Positions 9,305 through 16,492 of a stretch of DNA of 64,000 nucleotides are shown in pieces (the first letter of the stretch is position 1; each line of letters starts with the position of its first letter). The notes below the pieces were generated by a model that was given only the letters and a program-made list of their open reading frames with translations, was not told the origin of the DNA and did no database searches. This DNA is from Isoptericola croceus. Its GTDB lineage: Bacteria > Actinomycetota > Actinomycetes > Actinomycetales > Cellulomonadaceae. The DNA lies in NCBI RefSeq assembly GCF_029382255.1, contig NZ_JARLLG010000013.1:53199-117198 (forward strand), in the 5' to 3' direction. Made by a program: the position numbers and the translations under genes.

Positions 9305-9374
9305 TGCTGGTCGGTAGTTCGTCGTGAGGTCGGCAGGACGAACTGCCGACCTCACCACGAACTACCGACCAGCA
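9305..9374. terminator. Very long hairpin downstream of the kinase-like gene
   Basis: 32-nt arms (9305-9336 and 9343-9374) with one mismatch and a 6-nt loop. It lies 22 bp past the stop of the shikimate-kinase-like gene. The stem is much longer than a usual intrinsic terminator. Confidence 0.75.
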
Positions 9375-9396
9375 AGTGCGGCGTGCCTCGTCGAGG

Positions 9397-9966
9397 TCAG
9401 CCGATCAGCGCGGCAACCTCGGCCGCGACATCCTCCGGCGTCCGGCCCGACGTCGTGACGGTGTGCGTCGCCAGAGCACGCGTCCCCGCGTCGTCGAACC
9501 ACTCGGCGAGGAGATCATGGCCGTCGAAGACCCAGTCGGTGCCCTTGTCCATCACGGACCGGTGCCGCAGCACCGTGAGCGCTACCGCGCGGTCGAGTGA
9601 CGGCAGCGGGAGCACCACGTGCGGGACCCCGCGCAACGCGGCGCGCACCGCCTCGCGGTGCCGCTCGGCGGTGTAGCTCGCGTGCCCGGCGCCGAGCGCG
9701 ACGACGGCGCCAGGGTTCGCCTCGACGACCCGTCGGACCGCATGGGCCCGCGCCGGTTCCCACTCCCGTTCGGCAGCGGCCCGCCCAACAGCCCGCACCC
9801 GTTCGACCAGACGGTCGATGCTCCACCCCACCTCGGCGTAGTACGGGTCGGCAGCCGCGTCGATGTCCACGAACGAGCGACCGAGCCGCTCGGCGACCAG
9901 TGCACCCAGCGTCGACTTGCCGGACGCCGCCGGGCCGAGCAGCACGAGCAGCGGCGCGGACGTCAA
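9397..9966 (-). CDS. Shikimate-kinase-like P-loop kinase
   Basis: 189 residues, the size of shikimate kinases. A Walker A loop sits at the N-terminus (LLGPAASGKST, Lys17), then FVDIDAAADPYYAE in the position of the shikimate-kinase Asp-x-Asp, and a GAG in place of the usual GGG (VVALGAGHASYT). A lid-like SVMDKGTDWV region follows. Substrate-binding Arg/GGG residues are altered, and no other aromatic-pathway genes are nearby, so the substrate is uncertain. The start is a TTG at 9966: its last bases overlap the TGA of the upstream gene (TTGA), and GGAGG lies about 6 nt upstream, indicating translational coupling. Confidence 0.75.
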   Translation of the reverse strand: MTSAPLLVLLGPAASGKSTLGALVAERLGRSFVDIDAAADPYYAEVGWSIDRLVERVRAVGRAAAEREWEPARAHAVRRVVEANPGAVVALGAGHASYTAERHREAVRAALRGVPHVVLPLPSLDRAVALTVLRHRSVMDKGTDWVFDGHDLLAEWFDDAGTRALATHTVTTSGRTPEDVAAEVAALIG

Positions 9967-10490
9967 GGTGTCCTCCGCGAGGCGCGGCGATAGCCGACGA
10001 CCGCCGCGAGCGCCAGTGCCGCCGTCGCGACCACCGAGACCACGGTGGACACGACCGCGATCGTCCGCGTCACCTCGTCGCCGGTGATCCGCTCCACGTC
10101 GCTCGCGGCCATCACCTGCTCGACGTCGCCGGGCTCGTGCAGGACGTCGAAGGTCCCGGCATAGGGGCCGCTGTCCACCGGACGCCACGCGCCGGACACC
10201 TCCTGCCGGAGCGTCGCCGGTGCCAGGTAGTAGTCCGCCGCGGTCGCACCGTCGAGCCGCAGGCGCCGGTCACCGTCCGGCAGGTCCACGACCGCCTCGA
10301 CCGGGCGGCCTCGGGCCCCGGAGCCCTCGGCGCCGTGGGCGGTGGTGGCGACGCCGTCGGTGGCGAGCCGGTGCGCCGTCACGACCTCGGTCCCGGCGTC
10401 CCAGGCGACGAGTGCGCCGCCGACGGCGAGGACGAGGCCGACGCTCACGGGCACGAGCACACGCCAGGGGACGTCGTCACCCGCTGCCAT
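9963..10490 (-). CDS. Two-helix membrane protein, paralogue B of the gene at 8657-9223
   Basis: 175 residues: helix ~10-32, an external ~100-residue domain, a second helix ~143-165, and a basic C-terminal tail. It shares the PY(A/S)GTFDVL core and the two-helix layout with the protein at 8657-9223. ATG at 10490 has GGGAGG ~5 nt upstream; a longer in-frame extension exists but would run into the divergent amidohydrolase start. The stop overlaps the TTG of the kinase-like gene, making a two-gene operon. Function unknown. Confidence 0.72.
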   Translation of the reverse strand: MAAGDDVPWRVLVPVSVGLVLAVGGALVAWDAGTEVVTAHRLATDGVATTAHGAEGSGARGRPVEAVVDLPDGDRRLRLDGATAADYYLAPATLRQEVSGAWRPVDSGPYAGTFDVLHEPGDVEQVMAASDVERITGDEVTRTIAVVSTVVSVVATAALALAAVVGYRRASRRTP

Positions 10491-10533
10491 GCCACCTCCC
10501 GCCGTCCGGTCCGAGGAGGCATCATGGCATGTG

Positions 10534-11805
10534 ATGACCTCCACCACGCGGCCCGGCACCCCGGGCACCACCCGCAGCTCCGTCGCCGTCACCAACGGCT
10601 ACGTCGTCCCCGTCGTCGGTGACCCGATCGACGGCGGCACCGTGCTGATCAGCGACGGCGTCATCACCGCCGTCGGTGCGGACGTCGACGTCCCCGACGG
10701 CGTGCGCACCCTCGACGTCGGCGGGCGGTGGGTGCTGCCCGGCTTCGTCGAGTCGCACGGCCACGTCGGCATCCACGAGGAGTCCGACGGCTGGGCCGGC
10801 AACGACACCAACGAGATGACCGACCCGAACGGCGCGGCCCTGCGCGCCCTCGACGCCATCAACATCGAGGACGAGGGCTTCCGCGACGCGCTCGGCGGCG
10901 GCGTGACCTCGGTGGTCGTCAAGCCCGGTTCGGGCAACCCGATCGGCGGGCAGACCGTCGCGATCAAGACCTGGGGCGGGCGCACCGTCGACGAGCAGCT
11001 CCTCGCCGAGGCCGTCTCGGTGAAGTCCGCGCTCGGCGAGAACCCCAAGCGCATCTACGGCGACAAGAAGCAGCTGCCGTCCACCCGGCTGGGGGTGGCC
11101 GCCGTCATCCGCACGGCGTTCGTCGAGGCCCAGCACTACGCCGCCGCGCGCGCCGCCGCCGCGACCAAGGGCGAGCCGTTCGCCCGTGACCTCGGCAAGG
11201 AGACGCTGGCGCGAGTGCTCGACGGCGAGCTGGTCTGGGACCAGCACGTCCACCGCGCGGACGACATCGCGACCGCCCTGCGGCTCGCCGACGAGTTCGG
11301 CTATCGCCTGGTGATCAACCACGGCACCGACGGCGCCGCTGTCGCCGACGTCCTGGCGGAGCGTGACGTCCCGGTCATCTTCGGCCCGATGTTCACCACG
11401 CGCTCCAAGGTCGAGCTGCGCAACCGGGCGATCTCGAGCCTCGCGCGCCTGGCCGAGGCCGGCGTGCGGGTCGCCATCACCACCGACCACCCCGTGGTCC
11501 CGATCAACTTCCTGGTGCACCAGGCGTCCCTGGCGGTCAAGGAGGGCCTCGACCGGCAGGTGGCGCTCGAGGCGCTCACCGTCAACCCGGCGGCGTTCCT
11601 CGGGCTCGACGAGCGCGTCGGTGCGCTGCGCCCCGGGCTCGACGGCGACGTCGTCGTCTGGTCCGGCGATCCCCTCGACGTGACGTCGCGGGCGGAGCGC
11701 GTGCTCGTCACCGGAACCGAGGTCTACGGCTGGGACGCCACCGCCGACGGCGGCCGCGGCGCCGCACGGGTCGTCGAACGCGGCGCGCGCTTCTCCGGAG
11801 CGTGA
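10534..11805 (+). CDS. Amidohydrolase-superfamily protein, imidazolonepropionase-like
   Basis: Metal-dependent hydrolase of 423 residues. The first metal site is SHGHVGIHEE (H75, H77) after the typical GGRWVLPGFVESHGH strand. Later come VINHGTDG and ITTDHPVVP, candidate third histidine and catalytic aspartate. The N- and C-terminal beta-sandwich pieces are present (GRWVLPGF; ALRPGLDGDVVVWSGDPL). It resembles the COG1228 group, which includes cyclic-imide and dipeptide hydrolases; no histidine-degradation genes are nearby, so it is not assigned as hutI. GAGGAGG is at 10513-10519; the GTG at 10531, directly before this ATG, is an equally good start. Confidence 0.82.
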   Translation: MTSTTRPGTPGTTRSSVAVTNGYVVPVVGDPIDGGTVLISDGVITAVGADVDVPDGVRTLDVGGRWVLPGFVESHGHVGIHEESDGWAGNDTNEMTDPNGAALRALDAINIEDEGFRDALGGGVTSVVVKPGSGNPIGGQTVAIKTWGGRTVDEQLLAEAVSVKSALGENPKRIYGDKKQLPSTRLGVAAVIRTAFVEAQHYAAARAAAATKGEPFARDLGKETLARVLDGELVWDQHVHRADDIATALRLADEFGYRLVINHGTDGAAVADVLAERDVPVIFGPMFTTRSKVELRNRAISSLARLAEAGVRVAITTDHPVVPINFLVHQASLAVKEGLDRQVALEALTVNPAAFLGLDERVGALRPGLDGDVVVWSGDPLDVTSRAERVLVTGTEVYGWDATADGGRGAARVVERGARFSGA

Positions 11806-11868
11806 CGCTCAGCACTTTCTGCCGCAGCAGGTTGCCTGCCCGAGGCCGCACCCTGTCGAATCTTGCCT

Positions 11869-12330
11869 ATGCGCACCCGTCTCGCCGCCGCCGCGGCTCT
11901 CCCCGTCGTCTTCCTCGTCACCGCCTGCGCGGACCCGGACGCCGCGAGGACGACGGAGGTGTCCGCCTCGCCGACCGCCGAGGCGACCGTCGAGGACGCC
12001 GAGCGCGCCGAGCGCGTGTCACCGCGCAGCACGTGCAACGGCTACTACAACGGCCGCAGCCACTCGCTCGACCGGAACATCAAGAAGTGGACCTCCGCCG
12101 TCGCCGAACCGGCCACGGCCGAGTCGACGGCCGCGATCAGCGTGATCCGTGACCGGCTCGCCGCGCAGATCCACGACGCCGAGCCCGGGCCGGCCGCGAT
12201 GCTGGGTACCGTCCACGACCCCTTCTCCCGGTGGCTCGACAGCGGTGTCGCGGACCCTGCGGACATCGTCGAGGCCACCGAGGCGGTCCGCAGGATGTGC
12301 GACGAGGTGGGCTTCGACTTCCGCTTCTGA
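11869..12330 (+). CDS. Small putative lipoprotein of unknown function
   Basis: 153 residues. MRTRLAAAAALPVVFLVTAC is a lipoprotein signal with lipobox LVTAC (Cys20), followed by an acidic Thr/Glu-rich linker. The remaining ~110 residues are probably helical (RNIKKWTSAVAEPATAES, IVEATEAVRRMCDEVGF) with further Cys residues (STCNGYYNG and RMCDEVG) that could pair outside the cell. No family recognised. It ends 11 bp before the convergent penicillin-binding protein gene, with no room for a terminator hairpin. Confidence 0.65.
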   Translation: MRTRLAAAAALPVVFLVTACADPDAARTTEVSASPTAEATVEDAERAERVSPRSTCNGYYNGRSHSLDRNIKKWTSAVAEPATAESTAAISVIRDRLAAQIHDAEPGPAAMLGTVHDPFSRWLDSGVADPADIVEATEAVRRMCDEVGFDFRF

Positions 12331-12341
12331 CGCGCAGGTCC

Positions 12342-14321
12342 TCAGCGGCCCTCGAGGAACTTCGCCATCAGCGGGGCCGCCGTCGTCGATCCGCGGTCAC
12401 CGTCCTCGACGAACACCGCCACCGCGAGGTCGTCCGCGATCGCCAGCATCCAGACGTGCTGCTGCGACCCGTCGCCGTACTGCGCGGTCCCGGTCTTGGC
12501 GCCCACGACGTCAGGGACGTCGGCCAGCGCCGACGCGCTGCCGTCGGTGACGACGCCGCCCATCAGCGCGAGCAGGTCGGCCGCCTCCGTCTCGGTCAGG
12601 CCGTCGCCCGCAGGCCCGTCGGCCTCGGTCTCCTCGGCCTCCTCGTCGGCGGCGTCGCTCGAGGTCACCGACCGGACGATGCGCGGCTCGACCCGCTCGC
12701 CCGCCGCGACGCTGGCCGCGACCGTGGCCATTCCCAGCGGGGACGCGAGCACCTCGCCCTGCCCGATGGCGGCCTCGGCGTGCCCCGTCTCCGAGGCCTC
12801 GTCGGGCACCGAGCCGGTGAACGCCGGTGTCGCGCCGAACCCGGTCGGCGTCCCGAGTCCCAGGTCGGCCGCCGCCGTGGCGAGCTCGGCCTGGGTGACC
12901 TCCTCGGCCGACCCGATGAACGCGGTGTTGCACGAGTGCGCGAACGCCGTGGCGAACGAGACCTCGCCGGTGGCCGACGCCGGGTAGCCCGGCACGTTCG
13001 AGTAGGTGCGGCCGTTCACGGTGAGCGACTCCGGGCAGTCGACCGAGTCCTCGGGGAAGGTGCCGGCCCGCAGCAGCGCCAGCCCGGTGGCCACCTTGAA
13101 CGTGGAGCCCGGCGCGTACTGACCCAGGGTCGCCGTCGACCAGCCCTCGCTGCCCGCGCCGCTCGCCGCGGCGAGCACGTCGCCGGTGGAGGGGCGGACG
13201 GCGACGATGGCGCTCGGCGGCCCGACGGATCCGAGAACATTCTCGGCGAGCATCTGCAGGTCGGGGTCGAACGTGGTCTCGACGTCGGCGCCGTCGACGG
13301 CGTCGACCCGGAAGATCTCGCGGCCCTCCTCGCCGTCCTCGGCGTCACCCTTCGACGGCAGGACGCTCACCACCAGCCCGTTGGTCCCCCGGAGCTGTTC
13401 GTCGTAGTCACGCTGCAGCCCGGAGAGCCCGACCACGTCGCCCGCGACGACCGCCCCCTCGGACGCCTCGATGATCTCGGCCGTGGCCTCCCCGGCGCGG
13501 CCGAGGATCGGCAGCGCGAACGAGGAGGTCGGCGCCAGCTCCATCGTGTCGGCGAGCACGTTGACGCCGTCGATGCTCCGCGCGTCCTCGACCGTGAAGT
13601 CGACGCCGGAGTCCTCCTGCCGGATCGTGATCGCCTCGACGAACGCCTTCTCACCGGCTGCGACCACCCGCTCCACGTAGTCGTCCGGCTCCCGCCAGAT
13701 CAGCTTGCCGAGATCGCGAGCCCGCGCCTCCCACTCGCCCGGGTCGAGGTGCGTCTTGTCGATGCCGATGCGCCACACGTCCCGCGCGGTCACCAGCGGC
13801 TCGCCGTCGATGTCGAGGATGTCCCCGCGGCCAGGCCGCAGGTGCTCGACCGCGAGGCGCTCGCCGGCCCCCAGACCGGGCACGGCGAGGTCGGTGGCCC
13901 ACTGAATCTCCCACGTCCCCGGCTCCTCGGAGCCCTCCGGCGGCGCGGCCCACACGAGCTCGGTGCTCGTCGTGTACTCCCACGTCTGCCCGTCGCCGAG
14001 CGGCCAGGTCCAGGCGAGGGTGACGTCGGCGCGGGGGACGTCCGACTCCTCGTCCTCCACGACCTCGACGACGCTCACCGAGGGCTCGCTCTCGGCCGCC
14101 TCGGCGAGCGGCTCGGTCACCTCGACGAGGTGCGCCTGCGGGTCGGCCGACGTGCTCGTCGCGAGCGGCACACCGGTGAGGTCGCCGGCGGCCAGCGCCG
14201 TGGCGAGGGTGTCGGCCGCGTCCGACGCGGGTGGTCGGTCCGCGCCGGTGCAGGCCACCAGGGCCAGCACGGCGGCAGGAGTCAGCAGGGTGGTCACGAT
14301 GATCGATGTCCGACGGCGCAC
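12342..14321 (-). CDS. Class B penicillin-binding protein with MecA-type N-terminal domain, lipoprotein
   Basis: 659-residue peptidoglycan transpeptidase. The signal ends in lipobox LALVAC (Cys24), so it is lipid-anchored and not held by a helix. An NTF2-like MecA_N-type domain follows (~30-150), then the dimerisation domain (~160-330), then the transpeptidase domain with PGSTFK (Ser406, Lys409), SCN (Ser463) and KTGTA (Lys609). A long acidic insertion (EEAEETEADG) sits between SCN and KTG. Proteins of this layout are often weakly inhibited by beta-lactams, but resistance cannot be claimed from sequence. GTG at 14321 lies 7 nt behind TACGCT. Confidence 0.93.
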   Translation of the reverse strand: MRRRTSIIVTTLLTPAAVLALVACTGADRPPASDAADTLATALAAGDLTGVPLATSTSADPQAHLVEVTEPLAEAAESEPSVSVVEVVEDEESDVPRADVTLAWTWPLGDGQTWEYTTSTELVWAAPPEGSEEPGTWEIQWATDLAVPGLGAGERLAVEHLRPGRGDILDIDGEPLVTARDVWRIGIDKTHLDPGEWEARARDLGKLIWREPDDYVERVVAAGEKAFVEAITIRQEDSGVDFTVEDARSIDGVNVLADTMELAPTSSFALPILGRAGEATAEIIEASEGAVVAGDVVGLSGLQRDYDEQLRGTNGLVVSVLPSKGDAEDGEEGREIFRVDAVDGADVETTFDPDLQMLAENVLGSVGPPSAIVAVRPSTGDVLAAASGAGSEGWSTATLGQYAPGSTFKVATGLALLRAGTFPEDSVDCPESLTVNGRTYSNVPGYPASATGEVSFATAFAHSCNTAFIGSAEEVTQAELATAAADLGLGTPTGFGATPAFTGSVPDEASETGHAEAAIGQGEVLASPLGMATVAASVAAGERVEPRIVRSVTSSDAADEEAEETEADGPAGDGLTETEAADLLALMGGVVTDGSASALADVPDVVGAKTGTAQYGDGSQQHVWMLAIADDLAVAVFVEDGDRGSTTAAPLMAKFLEGR

Positions 14322-14328
14322 CCTGGCG

Positions 14329-14334
14329 AGCGTA
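14329..14334 (-). promoter_or_regulatory. -10 element, leaderless promoter of the penicillin-binding protein gene
   Basis: On the minus strand TACGCT lies 7 nt before the GTG at 14321. Confidence 0.5.
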
Positions 14335-14367
14335 GCGGGTCGGCCGAAGCGCTGCGGAGGTCGAGCG

Positions 14368-15576
14368 CTACCTCGCGGCCGGCCCGAGCGCGGTGCCGAG
14401 CCGGGTCACGGCCTCGGTGAGGATCTCGGGCGACGTCGCCAGGTTCAGCCGCAGGCGCCCCGCGCCACCGGTGCCGAAGTGCCGGCCGTCGCCGAGCGCC
14501 ACCCTCGCGGTCCGCAGCACGTGGTGGTGCGGGTCGGCGCCCTCGGGCACCGCGTCGCGGACGTCCAGCCAGGCCAGGTAGGTGCCGTCGGCCGGCTGGA
14601 CCCGCACCGCCGGGGCGTGCTCGGCCAGCAGCTTCGTCGCCAGCTCCCGGTTGCGCACGATCCCCGCCCGCAGCGCGTCGAGCCACCCGTCGCCCTCGGT
14701 GTAGGCCGCGGCGTGCGCAATCACTGCGAGGTGGTTGACGGCGTGCCCGGCGACCTCGGGGATGCGACGCAGGTCGTCGGACGCTGCCGGCCCGCCCACC
14801 GCCGTCGCGGCCCGCAGGCCTGCGAGGTTGAACGCCTTCGACGCGGAGTGCACCGCGATCGCGCTCTCGCTCCCGGCGACGGAGAGCAGCGGTGTGAAGG
14901 GCGTGCCGCCGTCGGGCAGCAGGTCCGCGAACGTGAAGGGAGCGTGGACCTCGTCGACCACCACGCGCACGCCGTACCGGTCGGCGAGCGCGAGGGCGGC
15001 CTCGAGCTCGGCCCGGGTGTGGACGGTGCCGGTCGGGTTGTGCGGACTGCACAGCAGCAGCACCGCTCGCCGGCCCGAACCCGGGCCGCTCCCGTGGCCC
15101 GTACTGCCCGTCGCCACGCGGAAAGCCGCCTCGAGGGTCTCGAGGTCGAGGCGGCCGGCGGCGTCCAGGGGTGCCTCCAGGACCTGGCGTCCCTCGTTGC
15201 GGCTGTACGCGTAGAAGGGCTGATAGACGGGCGGGGTGACGACGACGGCGTCACCGGGGGAGGTCAGGACGCGCAGCAACTCGACGATCGCGACCATGAC
15301 GTCGGGCAGCGTGCGGCTGGTGCGCTCGTCGGGCGTCCAGCCCCAGCGTCGCTCGGCAAAGGGTGCCAGGGCGGCGGCGTACCCGGTGCCGCGGTCGTAC
15401 CCGGTGTCGCCGAGCTCGAGCGCGCGCGCGACGGCCTCGACGACGGCCGGGGCCTGCGGTACGTCCATCTCGGCGACGAACAGCGGCAGCACGTCGTCCG
15501 GGTACGCCCGCCACTTGACGGACGTCCGACGGCGCAGGTCAGCGAGGGAGAGCTGGTCCAGGGGGTTCTCGGTCAC
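14368..15576 (-). CDS. MalY/PatB-type PLP-dependent C-S lyase (cystathionine beta-lyase-like aminotransferase)
   Basis: 402-residue fold-type I PLP enzyme. Visible landmarks: LFVAEMDVPQAPAV and TGYDRGTGYAAAL near the N-terminus (MalY/PatB hallmarks), SPHNPTGTVHTRAEL, VVVDEVHAPFTF (PLP-contacting Asp), and SASKAFNLAGL with Lys247 as the Schiff-base lysine. Expected reaction is beta-elimination of cystathionine or related cysteine conjugates to pyruvate, ammonia and a thiol. GTG start. The stop codon lies inside a GAGGTAGCGCT motif that recurs at two other gene ends in this window. No operon with the PBP gene: a separate promoter lies between them. Confidence 0.92.
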   Translation of the reverse strand: MTENPLDQLSLADLRRRTSVKWRAYPDDVLPLFVAEMDVPQAPAVVEAVARALELGDTGYDRGTGYAAALAPFAERRWGWTPDERTSRTLPDVMVAIVELLRVLTSPGDAVVVTPPVYQPFYAYSRNEGRQVLEAPLDAAGRLDLETLEAAFRVATGSTGHGSGPGSGRRAVLLLCSPHNPTGTVHTRAELEAALALADRYGVRVVVDEVHAPFTFADLLPDGGTPFTPLLSVAGSESAIAVHSASKAFNLAGLRAATAVGGPAASDDLRRIPEVAGHAVNHLAVIAHAAAYTEGDGWLDALRAGIVRNRELATKLLAEHAPAVRVQPADGTYLAWLDVRDAVPEGADPHHHVLRTARVALGDGRHFGTGGAGRLRLNLATSPEILTEAVTRLGTALGPAAR

Positions 15577-15647
15577 CCCCTTGGTCTACCAGACTCCTGC
15601 GGTGCGGCGGCTGAGGACCGAGGGATGGAGGCCGGCGGTCTCGAGGC

Positions 15648-16340
15648 TCAGACCTCGGCGGGCCGCACCACGTCGGACCACTGGTCGGCGCGCAGCTCCC
15701 CGGCACTCTCCTCGAGGCCGGCCCAGCGGCGGGCGTCCTCGATCGTGGCCTGGAGCAGGTCCCTCAGACGGTCGTCGGTGTCGGGCATGCAGGCCTCGCT
15801 GATGCCCTGCACGGCCGTGGAGACCACCGAGGGCGCGGCGTCGCGCACGAACCGCTTCGGCTTGACGTGCGTCCCCGCGCAGAACCGCCGGGCCCACTCC
15901 GCCGTCTTGGGTGCCGTGGCCAGCGCGGCCACGCTCTCCGGGGCCATCGTGCCGTCCGGCCGTCCGTCGAGGACGTCGAGCATGCGCTCGCCGCCGAAGA
16001 TCGCCACGGCGAGGGTCTGCTGCCGGTCGGCGGGCGCCACCGGCAGCGCTGCCCGGGCGGCCCGCAGCGCGATGTGCACGTCCCAGCGCGGGTCGTCGCT
16101 CGTGAGGCCGATGACCGACGGGATCATCGTCGACAGCCGCGGTCGCGCCTCGTCCGAGGTCAGGTCGTTGACCGCCCGCGCGAGCATCGCCAGGAGCGGA
16201 TGCGTGCACTGCGGATGGTCGCTCCAGCGCTCCCCGGCGAGGAACGACGCGAGCTCCATGAAGCACGCGCCCTTCTTCGGGTTGCGGTGCTTGCCCCGGC
16301 CCAGCATGGGCAGGGCGTCGAACGCTCCAGCGGTTCCCAT
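15648..16340 (-). CDS. Conserved-looking protein of unknown function beside the SpoIIE phosphatase
   Basis: 230 residues from the ATG at 16340. Starts MGTAGAFDALPMLGRGKHRN, then PKKGACFMELASFLAGERWS and a Cys/His pair (HPQCTHPLLAMLARAVND). A second Cys/His set occurs in RRFCAGTHVKPKRFVRDAA. Cysteines and histidines spaced this way could bind a metal, but no known motif fits. It is soluble, with no signal peptide or helix spanning the membrane. It is divergent from the GAF-SpoIIE phosphatase with 152 bp between them. I believe similar proteins are widespread in actinobacteria but cannot name the family. Confidence 0.7.
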   Translation of the reverse strand: MGTAGAFDALPMLGRGKHRNPKKGACFMELASFLAGERWSDHPQCTHPLLAMLARAVNDLTSDEARPRLSTMIPSVIGLTSDDPRWDVHIALRAARAALPVAPADRQQTLAVAIFGGERMLDVLDGRPDGTMAPESVAALATAPKTAEWARRFCAGTHVKPKRFVRDAAPSVVSTAVQGISEACMPDTDDRLRDLLQATIEDARRWAGLEESAGELRADQWSDVVRPAEV

Positions 16341-16492
16341 CACGAGTCCACCCCCGTATCGGTTCCTGCCTCCCAGTGTGCGCGCGGTGTGACGTGCGTC
16401 GCAACGGGTAGCGCGGACGAACGGGTGACGACGACGCGACCGCCCACGTCCACGTCGCACGAGATCTTGCGGATCGGGGCCATACTGGGTCC

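Noticed and set aside
12342-14321. PBP2a-type resistance gene acquired by transfer
   Set aside because: Base composition and promoter type match the neighbours, and such MecA_N-domain proteins are native in many actinobacteria.
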